51,767 nucleotides of DNA from an uncultured Flavobacteriaceae bacterium (GTDB taxonomy: Bacteria; Bacteroidota; Bacteroidia; Flavobacteriales; Flavobacteriaceae): NCBI GenBank assembly GCA_913020075.1, contig CAJWAE010000003.1:1-51767 (forward strand), given 5' to 3'. This document shows positions 28,908-39,751 of this stretch, in pieces (within the stretch, counting starts at the first letter, position 1; every line of letters starts with the position of its first letter). The translations under genes were made by a program, and so were the position numbers. Under the pieces are notes generated by a model. It was not told the DNA's origin and did no database searches. It saw nothing but the letters and a program-made list of their open reading frames with translations.

Positions 28908-30153
28908 TAATGTTTTTTTAAGATTAGACTGGTTAAGTCTTCTTCTATATATCGCAATGGTTTGCTTTGGTATTATCAATATCTATTCTACTACATACAC
29001 CGAAGGTATATTTGATTTTGAAACATTAAGTAATTCTGTTACTAAACAATTTTGGATTTTTGTATTCTGCCTATCAACTTTTCCTTTGCTAATTTTCACT
29101 AAACCTAATTTTTTCGAGAACCTTTCTTATGTTTTTTATGGATTATCTATTCTTAGTTTGATTGGATTATTCATTTTTGGACATACTATTTCAGGGGCTA
29201 ATTCATGGTACTTAATTGGAGGATTTAGCATTCAACCTTCAGAGTTTTCTAAAATAGCTACAGCAATGGTCTTAGCACTAAATTTAAGCTCTTTTCAAAA
29301 TGACATACGTCAAAAAAGCACCTTTTTTAAAATATTATTTCTCATTGTATTACCAATGGTATTGATAATTTTTCAGCCAGATCCAGGATCTGCTTTAGTT
29401 TTTATGGGCCTATTTTTTGTTTTAATAAGAGAGGGCTTAGATCTAAGATTTCTTTATTTTGGAATTATTTTTTTTATACTCTTTATATTTACATTATTAC
29501 TTGGACCTTTGGCTGTTTGTTTAATAACTTTTTTTATTGTCTTTCTTGTGTTTTACATTCAAAAAAGGGTTGCCTCAAAAACTAAAAAAACGTCCTATCT
29601 AGTTTCGCTTGGAATTTGTATTATTTTTTCTTGCTCAGTGAATTTTATTTTTAATTCTATTTTTGAGCAAAGACACCGAGATCGTTTTAATATAATATTA
29701 GGATTAGATGCTGATAAAAAGGGTATTGGATATAATATAAATCAATCTAAGATTGCCATCGGATCTGGTGGCTTTTCAGGAAAAGGCTTTCTAAATGGAA
29801 CCCAAACCAAAGGTAATTTTGTCCCCGAACAACACACAGATTATATTTTTAGTACTATTGGTGAAGAATGGGGTTTTATCGGGAGTAGTCTTCTAATTAT
29901 AAGTTTTACAGTATTAATTTTAAGGATTATATATCGTGCAGAAAAACAAACTTCAGCCTATAGACGAATTTTTTCATATGCATTCGCTAGCATACTTTTT
30001 GTCCACTTTTTTATTAATATTGGAATGACATTGGGGTTAGTTCCAACTATTGGTATTCCTTTACCTTTTATAAGTTATGGAGGTTCTAATTTAATTGCAT
30101 TTAGCATCATGTTGTTTATTTATCTAAATTTTGATGCTAACCGTTTAAATTAA
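28900..30153 (+). CDS. rodA: Rod shape-determining SEDS protein RodA
   Basis: SEDS motifs GANSWYLIGGFSIQPSEFSKIA, FQPDPGSALVF, VPTIGIPLPFISYGGSNLI. Start placed at 28900 overlapping the mrdA stop. Confidence 0.97.
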   Translation: MNNNVFLRLDWLSLLLYIAMVCFGIINIYSTTYTEGIFDFETLSNSVTKQFWIFVFCLSTFPLLIFTKPNFFENLSYVFYGLSILSLIGLFIFGHTISGANSWYLIGGFSIQPSEFSKIATAMVLALNLSSFQNDIRQKSTFFKILFLIVLPMVLIIFQPDPGSALVFMGLFFVLIREGLDLRFLYFGIIFFILFIFTLLLGPLAVCLITFFIVFLVFYIQKRVASKTKKTSYLVSLGICIIFSCSVNFIFNSIFEQRHRDRFNIILGLDADKKGIGYNINQSKIAIGSGGFSGKGFLNGTQTKGNFVPEQHTDYIFSTIGEEWGFIGSSLLIISFTVLILRIIYRAEKQTSAYRRIFSYAFASILFVHFFINIGMTLGLVPTIGIPLPFISYGGSNLIAFSIMLFIYLNFDANRLN

Positions 30154-30154
30154 T

Positions 30155-31030
30155 ATTTGACAGTTGAAATTTAGCCTGTTTTATATTAAAATTGCATTTG
30201 CAAAGTTTTCAGATGAAATAACAATTAACGGATCAATTAGTAAAGGTTAAATAATAATAAATTAGAAAAACCTAATACTTTTCCTGCCTGAATAAACAAC
30301 TCTTCTTTGTTTAAATTTATTGTTCCACTAACTAAACTTGCCGCTTCTAACCATATTGTTATTCCGACAGTAACAAAGATCTGCCAAAACTCTTTCCCTC
30401 AAGCTAATATTATTGCAATAACCATTAATAATCAAGGAATAGACCACAAAATATTTATACTCCACATAATTAATTTATCTAATAAAACCAACTAAATATA
30501 TTGCTATAGCTCCTAAAAGTAAATCTATTATTAATGAAATGGAAAAAGCAATAAAACCAAATAGAAATAGAAATTCGTGACCAAATAACAAGTCGACTTG
30601 ATAAGTCACGACCATATTTATCTGTCCATAATAAAACCTGTTTTGAAACTAAATAATTTTATTCAATATTAACACAAGAGGTGTTTTTAGGGAATTAAAA
30701 AAATGAACTTTTTTTATAAAAATCAGTATCGTTTATATTCTAATCCAGTTTAAATTTTATGTATAAATTTCTTCATTTGAATTTGCTTTGTCTGAAAAAA
30801 TGAGCCTGTTTCAAGTATTTTTTTTGATGACTAATCAACATTTTAAAAGAAAATCCTGTGAGGCGGAGATAGATAAATCAATGAAAAGGTGTATTTGGTT
30901 TCCGTTTTCTATTTTATATGGTGACAGAGGATAAGCCAGGAAAGCCATTATAATAATTAGTAAAACATAAAGATTGCTAACAATTGATAAAGAGTGATTA
31001 AAAAAAATTAGGCCGTACTTATACTCCAAG
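30155..31030 (-). pseudogene. Decayed oligopeptide/dipeptide ABC transporter permease (OppC/DppC-like)
   Basis: Minus-strand text across several frames: SIVSNLYVLLIIIMAFLAYPLSPYKIENGNQIHL; RFYYG-(1 nt lost)-DKYGRDLSSRLVIWSRISISI; SLIIDLLLGAIAIYLVGFI/DKLIMWSINILWSIP*LLMVIAIILA*GKEFWQIFVTVGITIWLEAASLVSGTINLNKEELFIQAGKVLGF; PLLIDPLIVISSENFANAILI. Multiple frameshifts and stops. Confidence 0.87.
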
Positions 31031-31035
31031 TTTTT

Positions 31036-33186
31036 TTAATTTTTTTTAGCTTGAGCCACAGTATTATTTTCGCTAATTTGAATAGAGAGGTCTTTTAATA
31101 TTTCAACCGCCTCAGAGATATACATATCCGTCTTTAGAGATTTTTGCCAGCGTTTTCTTTTTTCTTTCAAATCTTCATTAAGTTCATCAGAAATACCAGC
31201 TTCAGGAAGCCACTGAAATTCAAAATCAGATTTGAATTCAGAAAGTTTTTTAAACCGTTCTCCATATATTTTATTAGCATCCCGCTCTGCTTTATAGGAA
31301 TTGTAATCCAAGGAATAGCTAAAATCATTTTGTCGCTTTTTTACCCATTCGGCTTGTTCATATATCAACTTGATAAAGTGACTTTCTTCTAATCGGATTT
31401 TACTTTTTTCTAATGCGTAATCATAATTAGCCATTCCACTAGGAGTATAGCTTGCAGGAGTAATTCGATCCCATGATAATGGATTGTTTTGGTCTTTTTC
31501 ACCCATGTCGATAGAACTATAACGATCCGGAAAAATAATATCACTTTTAACACCTTCTAATTGAGTTGAGCCACCATTGACTCGATAAAATTTATCTGTT
31601 GTTACTTTTAATGCTCCCAAATCACCATAGGTACCTCCGGTAATCATTTTATTCAAATCGAATACGTTTTGAACTGTTCCTTTACCAAATGTTTGCTTAC
31701 TTCCAAGGATTATAGCTCGCTTATAATCTTGTAAAGCAGCTGCAATAATTTCTGAAGCTGAGGCAGAAAATTCATTAACTAAAATCACGAGGGGTCCATC
31801 CCAAATAACGCTTGGGTCAACATCTCTTAAAACTTCTTTTTTTCCACCTGTACTTTTTACTTGAACTACAGGTCCTTCTTTAAAAAAATATCCTGTCATA
31901 TCTACAACAGTTTTTAAAGAGCCACCCCCATTATTTCGTAAGTCAAGAATAATTCCTTTTACATTTTTTTCTTTAAGCTGCTCTATCTCTTTTTTGACAT
32001 CGGTCGCAGCATTTCGTTGTTGATAGTCTTTAAAATTGACATAAAACTTAGGCAAATTTATTAATCCATAAACATCGCTAGTGTCGTTTATTAGAGACGA
32101 CTTAGCATACGTTTCTTCTAATACAACAATGTCTCTATTAACTACTACTATTTCAATAGTCCCGTCTACTCTTTTAATAGTCAGAAACACCTGTGTGCCT
32201 TTAGGGCCTTTAATAAGCTTAACAGCATCGTTAATATTCATGCCAGAAATATCAACAGGTTCTTGATCTTTTTGTCCTACTTTAAGTATAACATCTCCTA
32301 TTTCTAATAATTGATCCCGCCAAACAGGACCTCCAGAAATAACTTCAACAATTTTGATTTGCTGATTTCTTTTTTGTAATCGTGCACCAATTCCCTCAAA
32401 CTCACCTGACATAGTGGTGTCGAATCGGTCTTTAATGCTTGGAGCTAAATAATAGGTATGGGGATCAAACTGAACTACAATAGAATTAATATAAACTGAA
32501 AACCAATCTTTACGTTTTAAATCATTGTAGCTCTCAAAAAAGACATTCATACTTTCTATTATTTCAACTCGTGCTTTAGCTTCTAAATCAGAATCAGTTT
32601 TAACAGTATAAATGGAATCTTTAGAAAGAATTTTTTGTTCATCTTCTTTCATAGATGTGAAATTTTCCAAAGCTCTAAGTTTAAATCGTTTACGCCATAA
32701 ATTTTTAAGCTCAATCTGGTTATTTAAATAAGGTGCTTTCTCAAAATTTAGATTAATTTCTTCTTTTAATGAAAAGTTGAAAGGCTTTGCTAAAAGGTCT
32801 TTATAAAAACTCTCAACTTGCAACATCCGTTTAATTAATTTATTATAAGTCAGCTCAAAAAAATCTAGTTTAGCATCATTAATTTGGTCATCTAAACGAA
32901 ATTTATAGGCATTAAAAGAGTTAATGTCCGATTGCAAGAAAAACCGATGTTGCCCATCTAAACTTTCCAAATAACTCATGAAAACATTTTCTGAAAAATC
33001 ATCATTAATGTCTTTTGGGTCATAATGCCCTCGATCCAAGACATAAGAAATGATTTCTAACAACAACTTATCTTTGTTAGGGTCTTTTTCATTATGATTA
33101 ATTCCAAATATTAAGCCGCTCACCAATAAAAAGGCAGAAATCCAAATAAATGATTTCATATAGGGAGATTTTATTCTTTGTGTCAT
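31036..33186 (-). CDS. prc: Carboxy-terminal processing protease (tail-specific, S41A)
   Basis: PDZ (FEGIGARLQKRNQQIKIVEVISGGPVWRDQL) and catalytic VNEFSASASEIIAAALQDYKRAIILGSKQTFGKGTVQ. Confidence 0.95.
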   Translation of the reverse strand: MTQRIKSPYMKSFIWISAFLLVSGLIFGINHNEKDPNKDKLLLEIISYVLDRGHYDPKDINDDFSENVFMSYLESLDGQHRFFLQSDINSFNAYKFRLDDQINDAKLDFFELTYNKLIKRMLQVESFYKDLLAKPFNFSLKEEINLNFEKAPYLNNQIELKNLWRKRFKLRALENFTSMKEDEQKILSKDSIYTVKTDSDLEAKARVEIIESMNVFFESYNDLKRKDWFSVYINSIVVQFDPHTYYLAPSIKDRFDTTMSGEFEGIGARLQKRNQQIKIVEVISGGPVWRDQLLEIGDVILKVGQKDQEPVDISGMNINDAVKLIKGPKGTQVFLTIKRVDGTIEIVVVNRDIVVLEETYAKSSLINDTSDVYGLINLPKFYVNFKDYQQRNAATDVKKEIEQLKEKNVKGIILDLRNNGGGSLKTVVDMTGYFFKEGPVVQVKSTGGKKEVLRDVDPSVIWDGPLVILVNEFSASASEIIAAALQDYKRAIILGSKQTFGKGTVQNVFDLNKMITGGTYGDLGALKVTTDKFYRVNGGSTQLEGVKSDIIFPDRYSSIDMGEKDQNNPLSWDRITPASYTPSGMANYDYALEKSKIRLEESHFIKLIYEQAEWVKKRQNDFSYSLDYNSYKAERDANKIYGERFKKLSEFKSDFEFQWLPEAGISDELNEDLKEKRKRWQKSLKTDMYISEAVEILKDLSIQISENNTVAQAKKN

Positions 33187-33336
33187 AGCCCATAAAGATA
33201 CATGTTTCTAAAAATATTTGTTGTTAAATTTTTTAAATCTATTAGTCTTTTTTAATATTACAAAAGGGCTTTGTTTCCTAATCGGTTAGAAGTCTACTGT
33301 ATAAAGATTTCTTATTTTAGCTCTGAAATACATAAA

Positions 33337-34107
33337 ATGAAAACAAAACCTTTAATATTAGTAACCAACGATGATGGGATTACAGCACCTGGAATTCGTG
33401 CGCTTATTGAAGTTATGAATGATATTGGTGATGTGGTTGTCGTTGCCCCAGATAGCCCCCAATCGGCAATGGGTCATGCGATTACTATCAATTCTACGTT
33501 ACATTCACATAAAATAAAAATTACAGACGGGCCTCAACAGGAATTTAGTTGCTCAGGAACTCCTGCAGATTGTGTTAAATTAGGTTTAAATGAACTTTTA
33601 GACCGAAAACCTGACATATGTGTTTCGGGAATTAATCATGGATCTAATTCATCCATTAATGTTATTTATTCTGGAACTATGAGTGCCGCAATAGAAGCAG
33701 GAATTGAGGGAATTCCAGCTATTGGATTTTCACTTCTGGATTTTAGCTGGAATGCTGACTTTACCCCCATAAAAAAATTCATTAGACAAATCACCTTAGA
33801 GGCTTTAGAAAAAGGTATTCCAAAAGACGTAGTTTTTAACGTTAACTTTCCTAAGCTGAAGGAAAATGAAATTAAAGGAATTAAAATTTGTCGTCAAGCA
33901 AAAGCCAATTGGATTGAAAAATTTGATAAAAGAACTAATCCAATGGGAAGCGAATATTATTGGCTCACAGGAACTTTTGTAAATGAAGACAAAGGAGAAA
34001 ACACTGATGAATGGGCACTTAATAAAGGCTATATTTCAATCGTTCCAACCCAATTTGATTTAACCGCACATCACGCTATTCAAGAACTTAACAAATGGAA
34101 TTTATAA
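33337..34107 (+). CDS. surE: 5'-nucleotidase SurE
   Basis: MKTKPLILVTNDDGITAPGIRAL, APDSPQSAMGHAIT, SGINHGSNSSINVIYSGTMSAAIEA; start at the internal Met. Confidence 0.97.
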   Translation: MKTKPLILVTNDDGITAPGIRALIEVMNDIGDVVVVAPDSPQSAMGHAITINSTLHSHKIKITDGPQQEFSCSGTPADCVKLGLNELLDRKPDICVSGINHGSNSSINVIYSGTMSAAIEAGIEGIPAIGFSLLDFSWNADFTPIKKFIRQITLEALEKGIPKDVVFNVNFPKLKENEIKGIKICRQAKANWIEKFDKRTNPMGSEYYWLTGTFVNEDKGENTDEWALNKGYISIVPTQFDLTAHHAIQELNKWNL

Positions 34108-34388
34108 AAAACAAATTATTTTATTTTGGTATTATTGCTGGTTTACTATGGACGAGCTTTGGAGTACTTCTTCTTGTCTATTTCCTGTCAGATGCAGCAA
34201 TAAACGAAAGTATATCCTTTTTACATCAACAAAGAAGACTAGGAGGGGTTGTATCATTAGCTGCCTTAATTAATTTACCTATTTTTTTTATTGCACTTAG
34301 AACTAACAAAGTTCCATTTGCTGCTGGTATTGTTGTAATTTCTTTAGTAACAGTTTTACTAATTGCTCTTTTAAAAATAAACGTTTAA
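34095..34388 (+). CDS. Small hypothetical membrane protein
   Basis: 97 aa, multiple hydrophobic segments, overlaps the surE 3' end and precedes lpxB. Confidence 0.75.
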   Translation: MEFIKNKLFYFGIIAGLLWTSFGVLLLVYFLSDAAINESISFLHQQRRLGGVVSLAALINLPIFFIALRTNKVPFAAGIVVISLVTVLLIALLKINV

Positions 34389-34397
34389 TATTTAATA

Positions 34398-35510
34398 GTG
34401 AAATATTATCTCATTTCAGGTGAAGCTTCAGGAGATTTACATGGAGCACATCTTATTAAGGCTTTAAAAAAATTGGATGCTCAATCTGAATTTAGAGCAT
34501 GGGGGGGTGATTTAATGAATGAGGCGGGAGCGAATATAGTAAAACATTATAAAGAATTGGCTTTTATGGGTTTTTGGGAGGTCATTTCTAACTTACCCAC
34601 TATTTTAATTAACCTAAAGAAATGTAAAAAAGACATAATTCGGTTTCAGCCTGATGTAATTATTTATATTGATTATCCTGGTTTTAATCTTCGTATTGCA
34701 AAATGGAGTAAATCTAATGGTTTCTTAAACCATTACTACATAAGTCCTCAAGTCTGGGCATGGAAAGAAAATCGAATTAAAATCATGAAGCAATCTCTAG
34801 ATGCCTTATATGTAATTTTACCTTTTGAAAAAAAATACTTTGAAGAAAAACATCAATTTGATGTTGATTATGTCGGTAATCCATTGATTAATTATGTTTC
34901 AAAACACACTAAAAACGAAACCTTTTTACAAAAAAATCAATTAGAAGGAAAACCAATAATTGCTTTGCTACCTGGAAGTAGGATACAAGAAATTAGTAAA
35001 ATGTTACCTCTTTTTATTTCGGTTTCAAAGCGCTTTAAAGAGTATCAGTTTGTGATTGCAGGTGCACCTGGGATTGATTCAATTCAATATAAGCCATATT
35101 TAATAAATTCCTCATTAAAAATAGTAAAAGGGTTTACTTATGATTTATTACAGCATAGCAGTCTAGCTATAGTGACAAGTGGAACAGCAACTTTAGAGAC
35201 CGCCTTATTCAACGTTCCACAATTGGTGTGTTATAAAACAAGTAAAATTAATTATTGGATTGGGAAAAAAATAATTAAACTATCCTACATTTCTTTAGTA
35301 AACCTAATTTTAAATCGTTTTGCAATAACAGAGCTTATTCAACAAAATTGTACAGTAAGTAATATATCTAAAGAATTAAATCTATTGCTAGATTTTAAAA
35401 GACAAAAAGAAATGCGGAAAGCATATTTAGAAATAAAGAGCTTTTTAGGTAATGGGGAAGCTAGCGTAAAAACAGCTTCTATGATTTATAAACGGATTAG
35501 AAAAAATTGA
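34398..35510 (+). CDS. lpxB: Lipid-A-disaccharide synthase
   Basis: GTG start; YYLISGEASGDLHGAHLIKAL, YISPQVWAWKENRIK, LLPGSRIQEI, SGTATLETALFNVPQLVCYKTS. Confidence 0.97.
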   Translation: MKYYLISGEASGDLHGAHLIKALKKLDAQSEFRAWGGDLMNEAGANIVKHYKELAFMGFWEVISNLPTILINLKKCKKDIIRFQPDVIIYIDYPGFNLRIAKWSKSNGFLNHYYISPQVWAWKENRIKIMKQSLDALYVILPFEKKYFEEKHQFDVDYVGNPLINYVSKHTKNETFLQKNQLEGKPIIALLPGSRIQEISKMLPLFISVSKRFKEYQFVIAGAPGIDSIQYKPYLINSSLKIVKGFTYDLLQHSSLAIVTSGTATLETALFNVPQLVCYKTSKINYWIGKKIIKLSYISLVNLILNRFAITELIQQNCTVSNISKELNLLLDFKRQKEMRKAYLEIKSFLGNGEASVKTASMIYKRIRKN

Positions 35511-35573
35511 TTTTTAAATAATCGTTTTAGGTATGTTAGAAAAATTATTTAGTCTTTTGTAAGATAATAAAAT

Positions 35574-36113
35574 CTATCCTTTAAAGCGAGGTCTAAAACT
35601 ATCTCTATATTTTTCAAAATCTCCAGGTTTAGAAAAAACTTGATAGTCTCCCTGTTTTATCATTTTAAGAAATAGCTCCAATTGTTGAGGTTTTTGAAAA
35701 CCAACTACAGGCATAATTGGGTCTCCATTTTCACTAAAAAAAACCATTGTTGGATAACCTTTTACTCCTAAAAATTGCGTGAATTGATGGGTAGCATTTC
35801 TTCCCTTCCTAGAGGAGTCAAAACTAGGATTAGTAAAGGTCTGGTCAAAGAAGTTAATTGCTTCTTGTCCTTCAGCATTAAATTTAACCGCATAAAAATG
35901 TTCACTTATATATCTAGATACATCTGGGTTTTGAAATGTGTTTTTGTCTAAAAGCTTACAAGGTCCACACCAATTAGTATAAACATCCATAAATATTTTT
36001 TTAGGTTCTGCCTTCTGAGCCCTCAAAGCATCATCAAATGACATCCACACAATTTTTTGGGCATGTACTAGGTTTGATATAGATAAAATCAAAATAAATG
36101 AGAAATTTTTCAT
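35574..36113 (-). CDS. Secreted thioredoxin-family protein
   Basis: Signal peptide; MDVYTNWCGPCKLLDKNTFQNPDV; GYPTMVFF. Confidence 0.93.
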   Translation of the reverse strand: MKNFSFILILSISNLVHAQKIVWMSFDDALRAQKAEPKKIFMDVYTNWCGPCKLLDKNTFQNPDVSRYISEHFYAVKFNAEGQEAINFFDQTFTNPSFDSSRKGRNATHQFTQFLGVKGYPTMVFFSENGDPIMPVVGFQKPQQLELFLKMIKQGDYQVFSKPGDFEKYRDSFRPRFKG

Positions 36114-36149
36114 GAGTAAAAAATAGATTACTATTTGTTTATTATTAAA

Positions 36150-37502
36150 CTATTTTGTTAAAAGGTCTTCGGCGCCATGAGTCAATCGTTTTAGTGGCTT
36201 CAAAAGTAAAATAATCAAAATTCCTATTAACGTACAAAATATAAATATTCCAGTGAATATTTGTTTTTCCCCAGCTGTTTCAGCAAAACCACCTATGCTT
36301 GCGGCTAATTTGTTACCTAAACCAGTTGCAGCCCAATAAAGTCCCATGATAGAGGCTGCATATTTTACTGGAGCAAGTTTTGTAATAAAAGAAAGCGAAA
36401 CTGGAGAAGCACACAACTCACCTATAGTATGAAAAAGATAAGCTAACACAAGCCAATACATTGCTGACTTTCCAGCTACCTCATAATCCATAGCAGCAAA
36501 ACGCATAAATAAAAAACCCCAACCCATTATTAAAATTCCTATTGCAATTTTATATAAGGAAGAGGCCTCTTTTCCTTTTAATTTCCAGCGCATCCAAAAT
36601 CCTCCTACCAAAACAGCCAGAGTAATTATAAAAAATGAATTTAAAGACTGGAACCAAGAAGCTGGTATTTCAATTCCTAAAAGCATTCGATCTGTTTTCT
36701 GTTTTGCATATAGATTCATCAGACCCCCTGCTTGTTCGAAAGCACCCCAGAAAACAATAATAAGTAAAAATGAAATAAGTAATACTTTAACTCTATCTTT
36801 TTCAATGGGTGTTAATTTTCTTTTTCTTAGTTCATTGTCTGGATGTGAATCTTTTCCGATAAAATCTCCAATACCAACTAGATATTTTTGTCCATAAGAG
36901 TAAGTCAACTGACCAATAAACATTCCTATTGCAGCTAATCCAAAACCGTAATGCCAATTATAAGTTTCGCCAACCCAACCGCATAGAATTGGAGCAGCAA
37001 AACCTCCAATATTAATTCCCATATAAAAAATATAAAAACCCAAATCTCTTCTTTCATCTCCTTTTGGATATAGCCCTCCTACCATACTTGAAATATTGGG
37101 TTTTAAACCACCTACACCGAGAATAACGAAAAAGCAGCCTAAATAAAAACTAATTTCAGTATCAAAAGCTAAAATAGTGTGGCCTACACAAAGCAAAAAA
37201 CCTCCTAACATGACTGTTTTTTTTTGTCCTAAAAAATTGTCAGCAATCCATCCCCCTGGAACTGATGCTAAATAGACCAACATAGTGTACCATCCATAAA
37301 GAGCGATGGCTTCCGAATTGGTCCATCCAAAACCAGGATTGTCAGTATTTGTTTTAGCTACTAAAAAAAGGGTAAATAATGCTCGCATCCCATAGTATGA
37401 AAATCGTTCCCACATTTCAGTAAAAAAAAGAACATATAGTCCTAAGGGGTGACCAAATAGAGTTTTAGACTCATTTTGGACAAATGATTTTTCAGCTATC
37501 AT
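36150..37502 (-). CDS. POT-family proton-dependent peptide transporter
   Basis: FFTEMWERFSYYGMRALFTLFLV; FYIFYMGINIGGFAAPILCGWVGE; 12-TM-like pattern. Confidence 0.95.
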   Translation of the reverse strand: MIAEKSFVQNESKTLFGHPLGLYVLFFTEMWERFSYYGMRALFTLFLVAKTNTDNPGFGWTNSEAIALYGWYTMLVYLASVPGGWIADNFLGQKKTVMLGGFLLCVGHTILAFDTEISFYLGCFFVILGVGGLKPNISSMVGGLYPKGDERRDLGFYIFYMGINIGGFAAPILCGWVGETYNWHYGFGLAAIGMFIGQLTYSYGQKYLVGIGDFIGKDSHPDNELRKRKLTPIEKDRVKVLLISFLLIIVFWGAFEQAGGLMNLYAKQKTDRMLLGIEIPASWFQSLNSFFIITLAVLVGGFWMRWKLKGKEASSLYKIAIGILIMGWGFLFMRFAAMDYEVAGKSAMYWLVLAYLFHTIGELCASPVSLSFITKLAPVKYAASIMGLYWAATGLGNKLAASIGGFAETAGEKQIFTGIFIFCTLIGILIILLLKPLKRLTHGAEDLLTK

Positions 37503-37515
37503 AAATATTGTATTT

Positions 37516-39660
37516 CTATAAATTTTGAATTATAAAGTTAGTCATTTTAGTGTATAAGTGCTTTTGAGTATTTCCTCCATAAATTCCATGATTTTTGTCA
37601 GGATAAATCATCCATTCAAATTGTTTATCTTCTTGAATAAGTGATTCTACCATCCTCATGGTATTTTGTAAGTGAACATTATCGTCACCAGAACCATGAA
37701 TTATTAAGAAGTCACCTTTAAGCTGACTTGCATAATTTAATGGTGAATTTAAATCGTACCCTTCAGGATTTTCCTGAGGTGTTCGCATAAAACGTTCTGT
37801 ATATATAGTGTCATAAAAGCGCCAATTAGTTACTGGTGCAACTGCAATAGCAAATGAAAAAATGTCATTACCTGTTAGCAAACAATGTGTTGCCATATGT
37901 CCTCCAAAACTCCATCCCCAAATTCCAATTCGAGAAACATCTACGTACGGTAATTTACCAAGCTTTTTTGCAACAGCAATTTGATCCAAACTTTCGTATT
38001 TAACTAAATTAAGGTAAGTTGATTTTTTAAAATCAGCTCCTTTAAATCCAGTTCCTCGTCCGTCAACACAAGCAATAATATATCCTTTATTTGCAATGTA
38101 TTTATGCCACAAATCCCTATTATCACCCCAACTATTTGCAACTTCTTGGGATCCAGGTCCGGAATATTGAAATAAAAGCAATGGATATTTTTTGTTTGGA
38201 TCAAAATCCTTAGGTTTAATTATCCACATATTTAAAGATTTTCCATTTATATCTATAGTAGAAAAAATCTTTTGTGAATATTCGAAAGCTCTCAATTTTT
38301 CTAAAAGTCCATTGTTATTAAGGAGTTGACGTATAGGTTTGTTTTTTTGTGTTTCGTATAATGAATAAATGGGTGGTGTGGATTCATCAGAATAGGAATG
38401 AATATAGTATTTGCCATCTTTACTAAATTTTGCTGAGTTTGTCCCCTTAGTCGGCTGTAAGGTTCTTTTTCCTTTTCCGTTAAGTTTGATTGCATAAATC
38501 CCTCTTTCTATACTACTGCCTTCTACAGATTGAAAGTATATTTCATTATTTTTTCGATTATATTCAAAAACAGAAGTAACCTCCCACTCTCCTTGAGTTA
38601 CTTGTTTTAAAAGATTTCCATTTTTATTGTAGTGATAAATATGGTTAAAGCCACTTCGTTCGCTTGTCCATAGAAAACTGTTATCTTCTAAAAACTTAAG
38701 ATTATCATGAATATTTACATATGCCTTGTCTTGTTCTTCAAGAAGGAGTTGAATTGACTTTTTATTAGTGTCCCAACGCCATATTTTTAAATTATTTTGA
38801 TGTCTATTTAGGGTTTGGATAATAATACTGTGACTACCTCCAGAATATTTTATTCTAGGAATATAATACGGGTCGCCTTCTTTAAAGGTTATTTTGTCTT
38901 TTTGTAAAGTTTCCGAATCATAAACATATAAATCTATTTTGGAATTCTCTTGACCAGCTTTTGGATATCGAAACATATAGGGGAATTGATACAAATTATT
39001 TCCATATATATCCATGGAAAAAACAGGGACCTTAGTTTCATCAAATCGCATATAAACTAATTTCTTAGAATCAGGGCTCCAATCAAATGCACGAACAAAA
39101 CCAAATTCTTCTTCATAAACCCAATCTGTAATTCCATTAAGAGTTTGGTAATCACCGTCATAAGTGATCTGATAAACTAGCTTACTATTGAGCTCTTTAA
39201 TGAATAAATTACGACGGAAAACATATGCAATTTTTAAGGCATCAGGTGAAAATAAGGGCTCTTGAATTTTATCATCTGTTACTTTTTGAAGTGTTTTAGT
39301 TGCTCTTTCATAAACCCAATAAACAGCTTGTTTAGATCTTCTATAAATTGGATCAACTAAAGTTTCTATTAATAGTTTTGATTCATCTTTTGAAAATGAA
39401 TATGCTGAAATTTTATTAATTTCTTGATAATTTTCTGTATTTATCAAAATAGTACCTTTGTTTAACATAGCATATTCATAACTAACTACTTTAGTATTAT
39501 TCCCCTCAAGAACAGTATAATGAGTTCCATTATTAAGAGAACGTATAGACTCAAGTCGATCTGGAGAATATTGATTTTTCCAAAGTTTATCAAGTGATAG
39601 TTTAGATTGCTGCGCAAAAGTAACACTAATGCAAAAAACGAACGAAATAGTTTTTCTCAT
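37516..39660 (-). CDS. Prolyl-oligopeptidase family S9B (DPP IV-like) peptidase
   Basis: DPPIV_N-like repeats; catalytic GIWGWSFGGHMATHCLL, IHGSGDDNVHLQNT, YPDKNHGIYGG. Confidence 0.95.
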   Translation of the reverse strand: MRKTISFVFCISVTFAQQSKLSLDKLWKNQYSPDRLESIRSLNNGTHYTVLEGNNTKVVSYEYAMLNKGTILINTENYQEINKISAYSFSKDESKLLIETLVDPIYRRSKQAVYWVYERATKTLQKVTDDKIQEPLFSPDALKIAYVFRRNLFIKELNSKLVYQITYDGDYQTLNGITDWVYEEEFGFVRAFDWSPDSKKLVYMRFDETKVPVFSMDIYGNNLYQFPYMFRYPKAGQENSKIDLYVYDSETLQKDKITFKEGDPYYIPRIKYSGGSHSIIIQTLNRHQNNLKIWRWDTNKKSIQLLLEEQDKAYVNIHDNLKFLEDNSFLWTSERSGFNHIYHYNKNGNLLKQVTQGEWEVTSVFEYNRKNNEIYFQSVEGSSIERGIYAIKLNGKGKRTLQPTKGTNSAKFSKDGKYYIHSYSDESTPPIYSLYETQKNKPIRQLLNNNGLLEKLRAFEYSQKIFSTIDINGKSLNMWIIKPKDFDPNKKYPLLLFQYSGPGSQEVANSWGDNRDLWHKYIANKGYIIACVDGRGTGFKGADFKKSTYLNLVKYESLDQIAVAKKLGKLPYVDVSRIGIWGWSFGGHMATHCLLTGNDIFSFAIAVAPVTNWRFYDTIYTERFMRTPQENPEGYDLNSPLNYASQLKGDFLIIHGSGDDNVHLQNTMRMVESLIQEDKQFEWMIYPDKNHGIYGGNTQKHLYTKMTNFIIQNL

Positions 39661-39751
39661 TGTAAAATGATTTGAAAAGCAATTTAGGAAAAACTAATTA
39701 ATCAACTTTTGGAAGGGGTTCAAAATCTGTATCTTTATGAAAATTATTAAA

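Noticed and set aside
30307-30495. Plus-strand 62-aa ORF after rodA
   Set aside because: It is antisense to the well-supported permease pseudogene and has no recognisable motif or ribosome-binding context.
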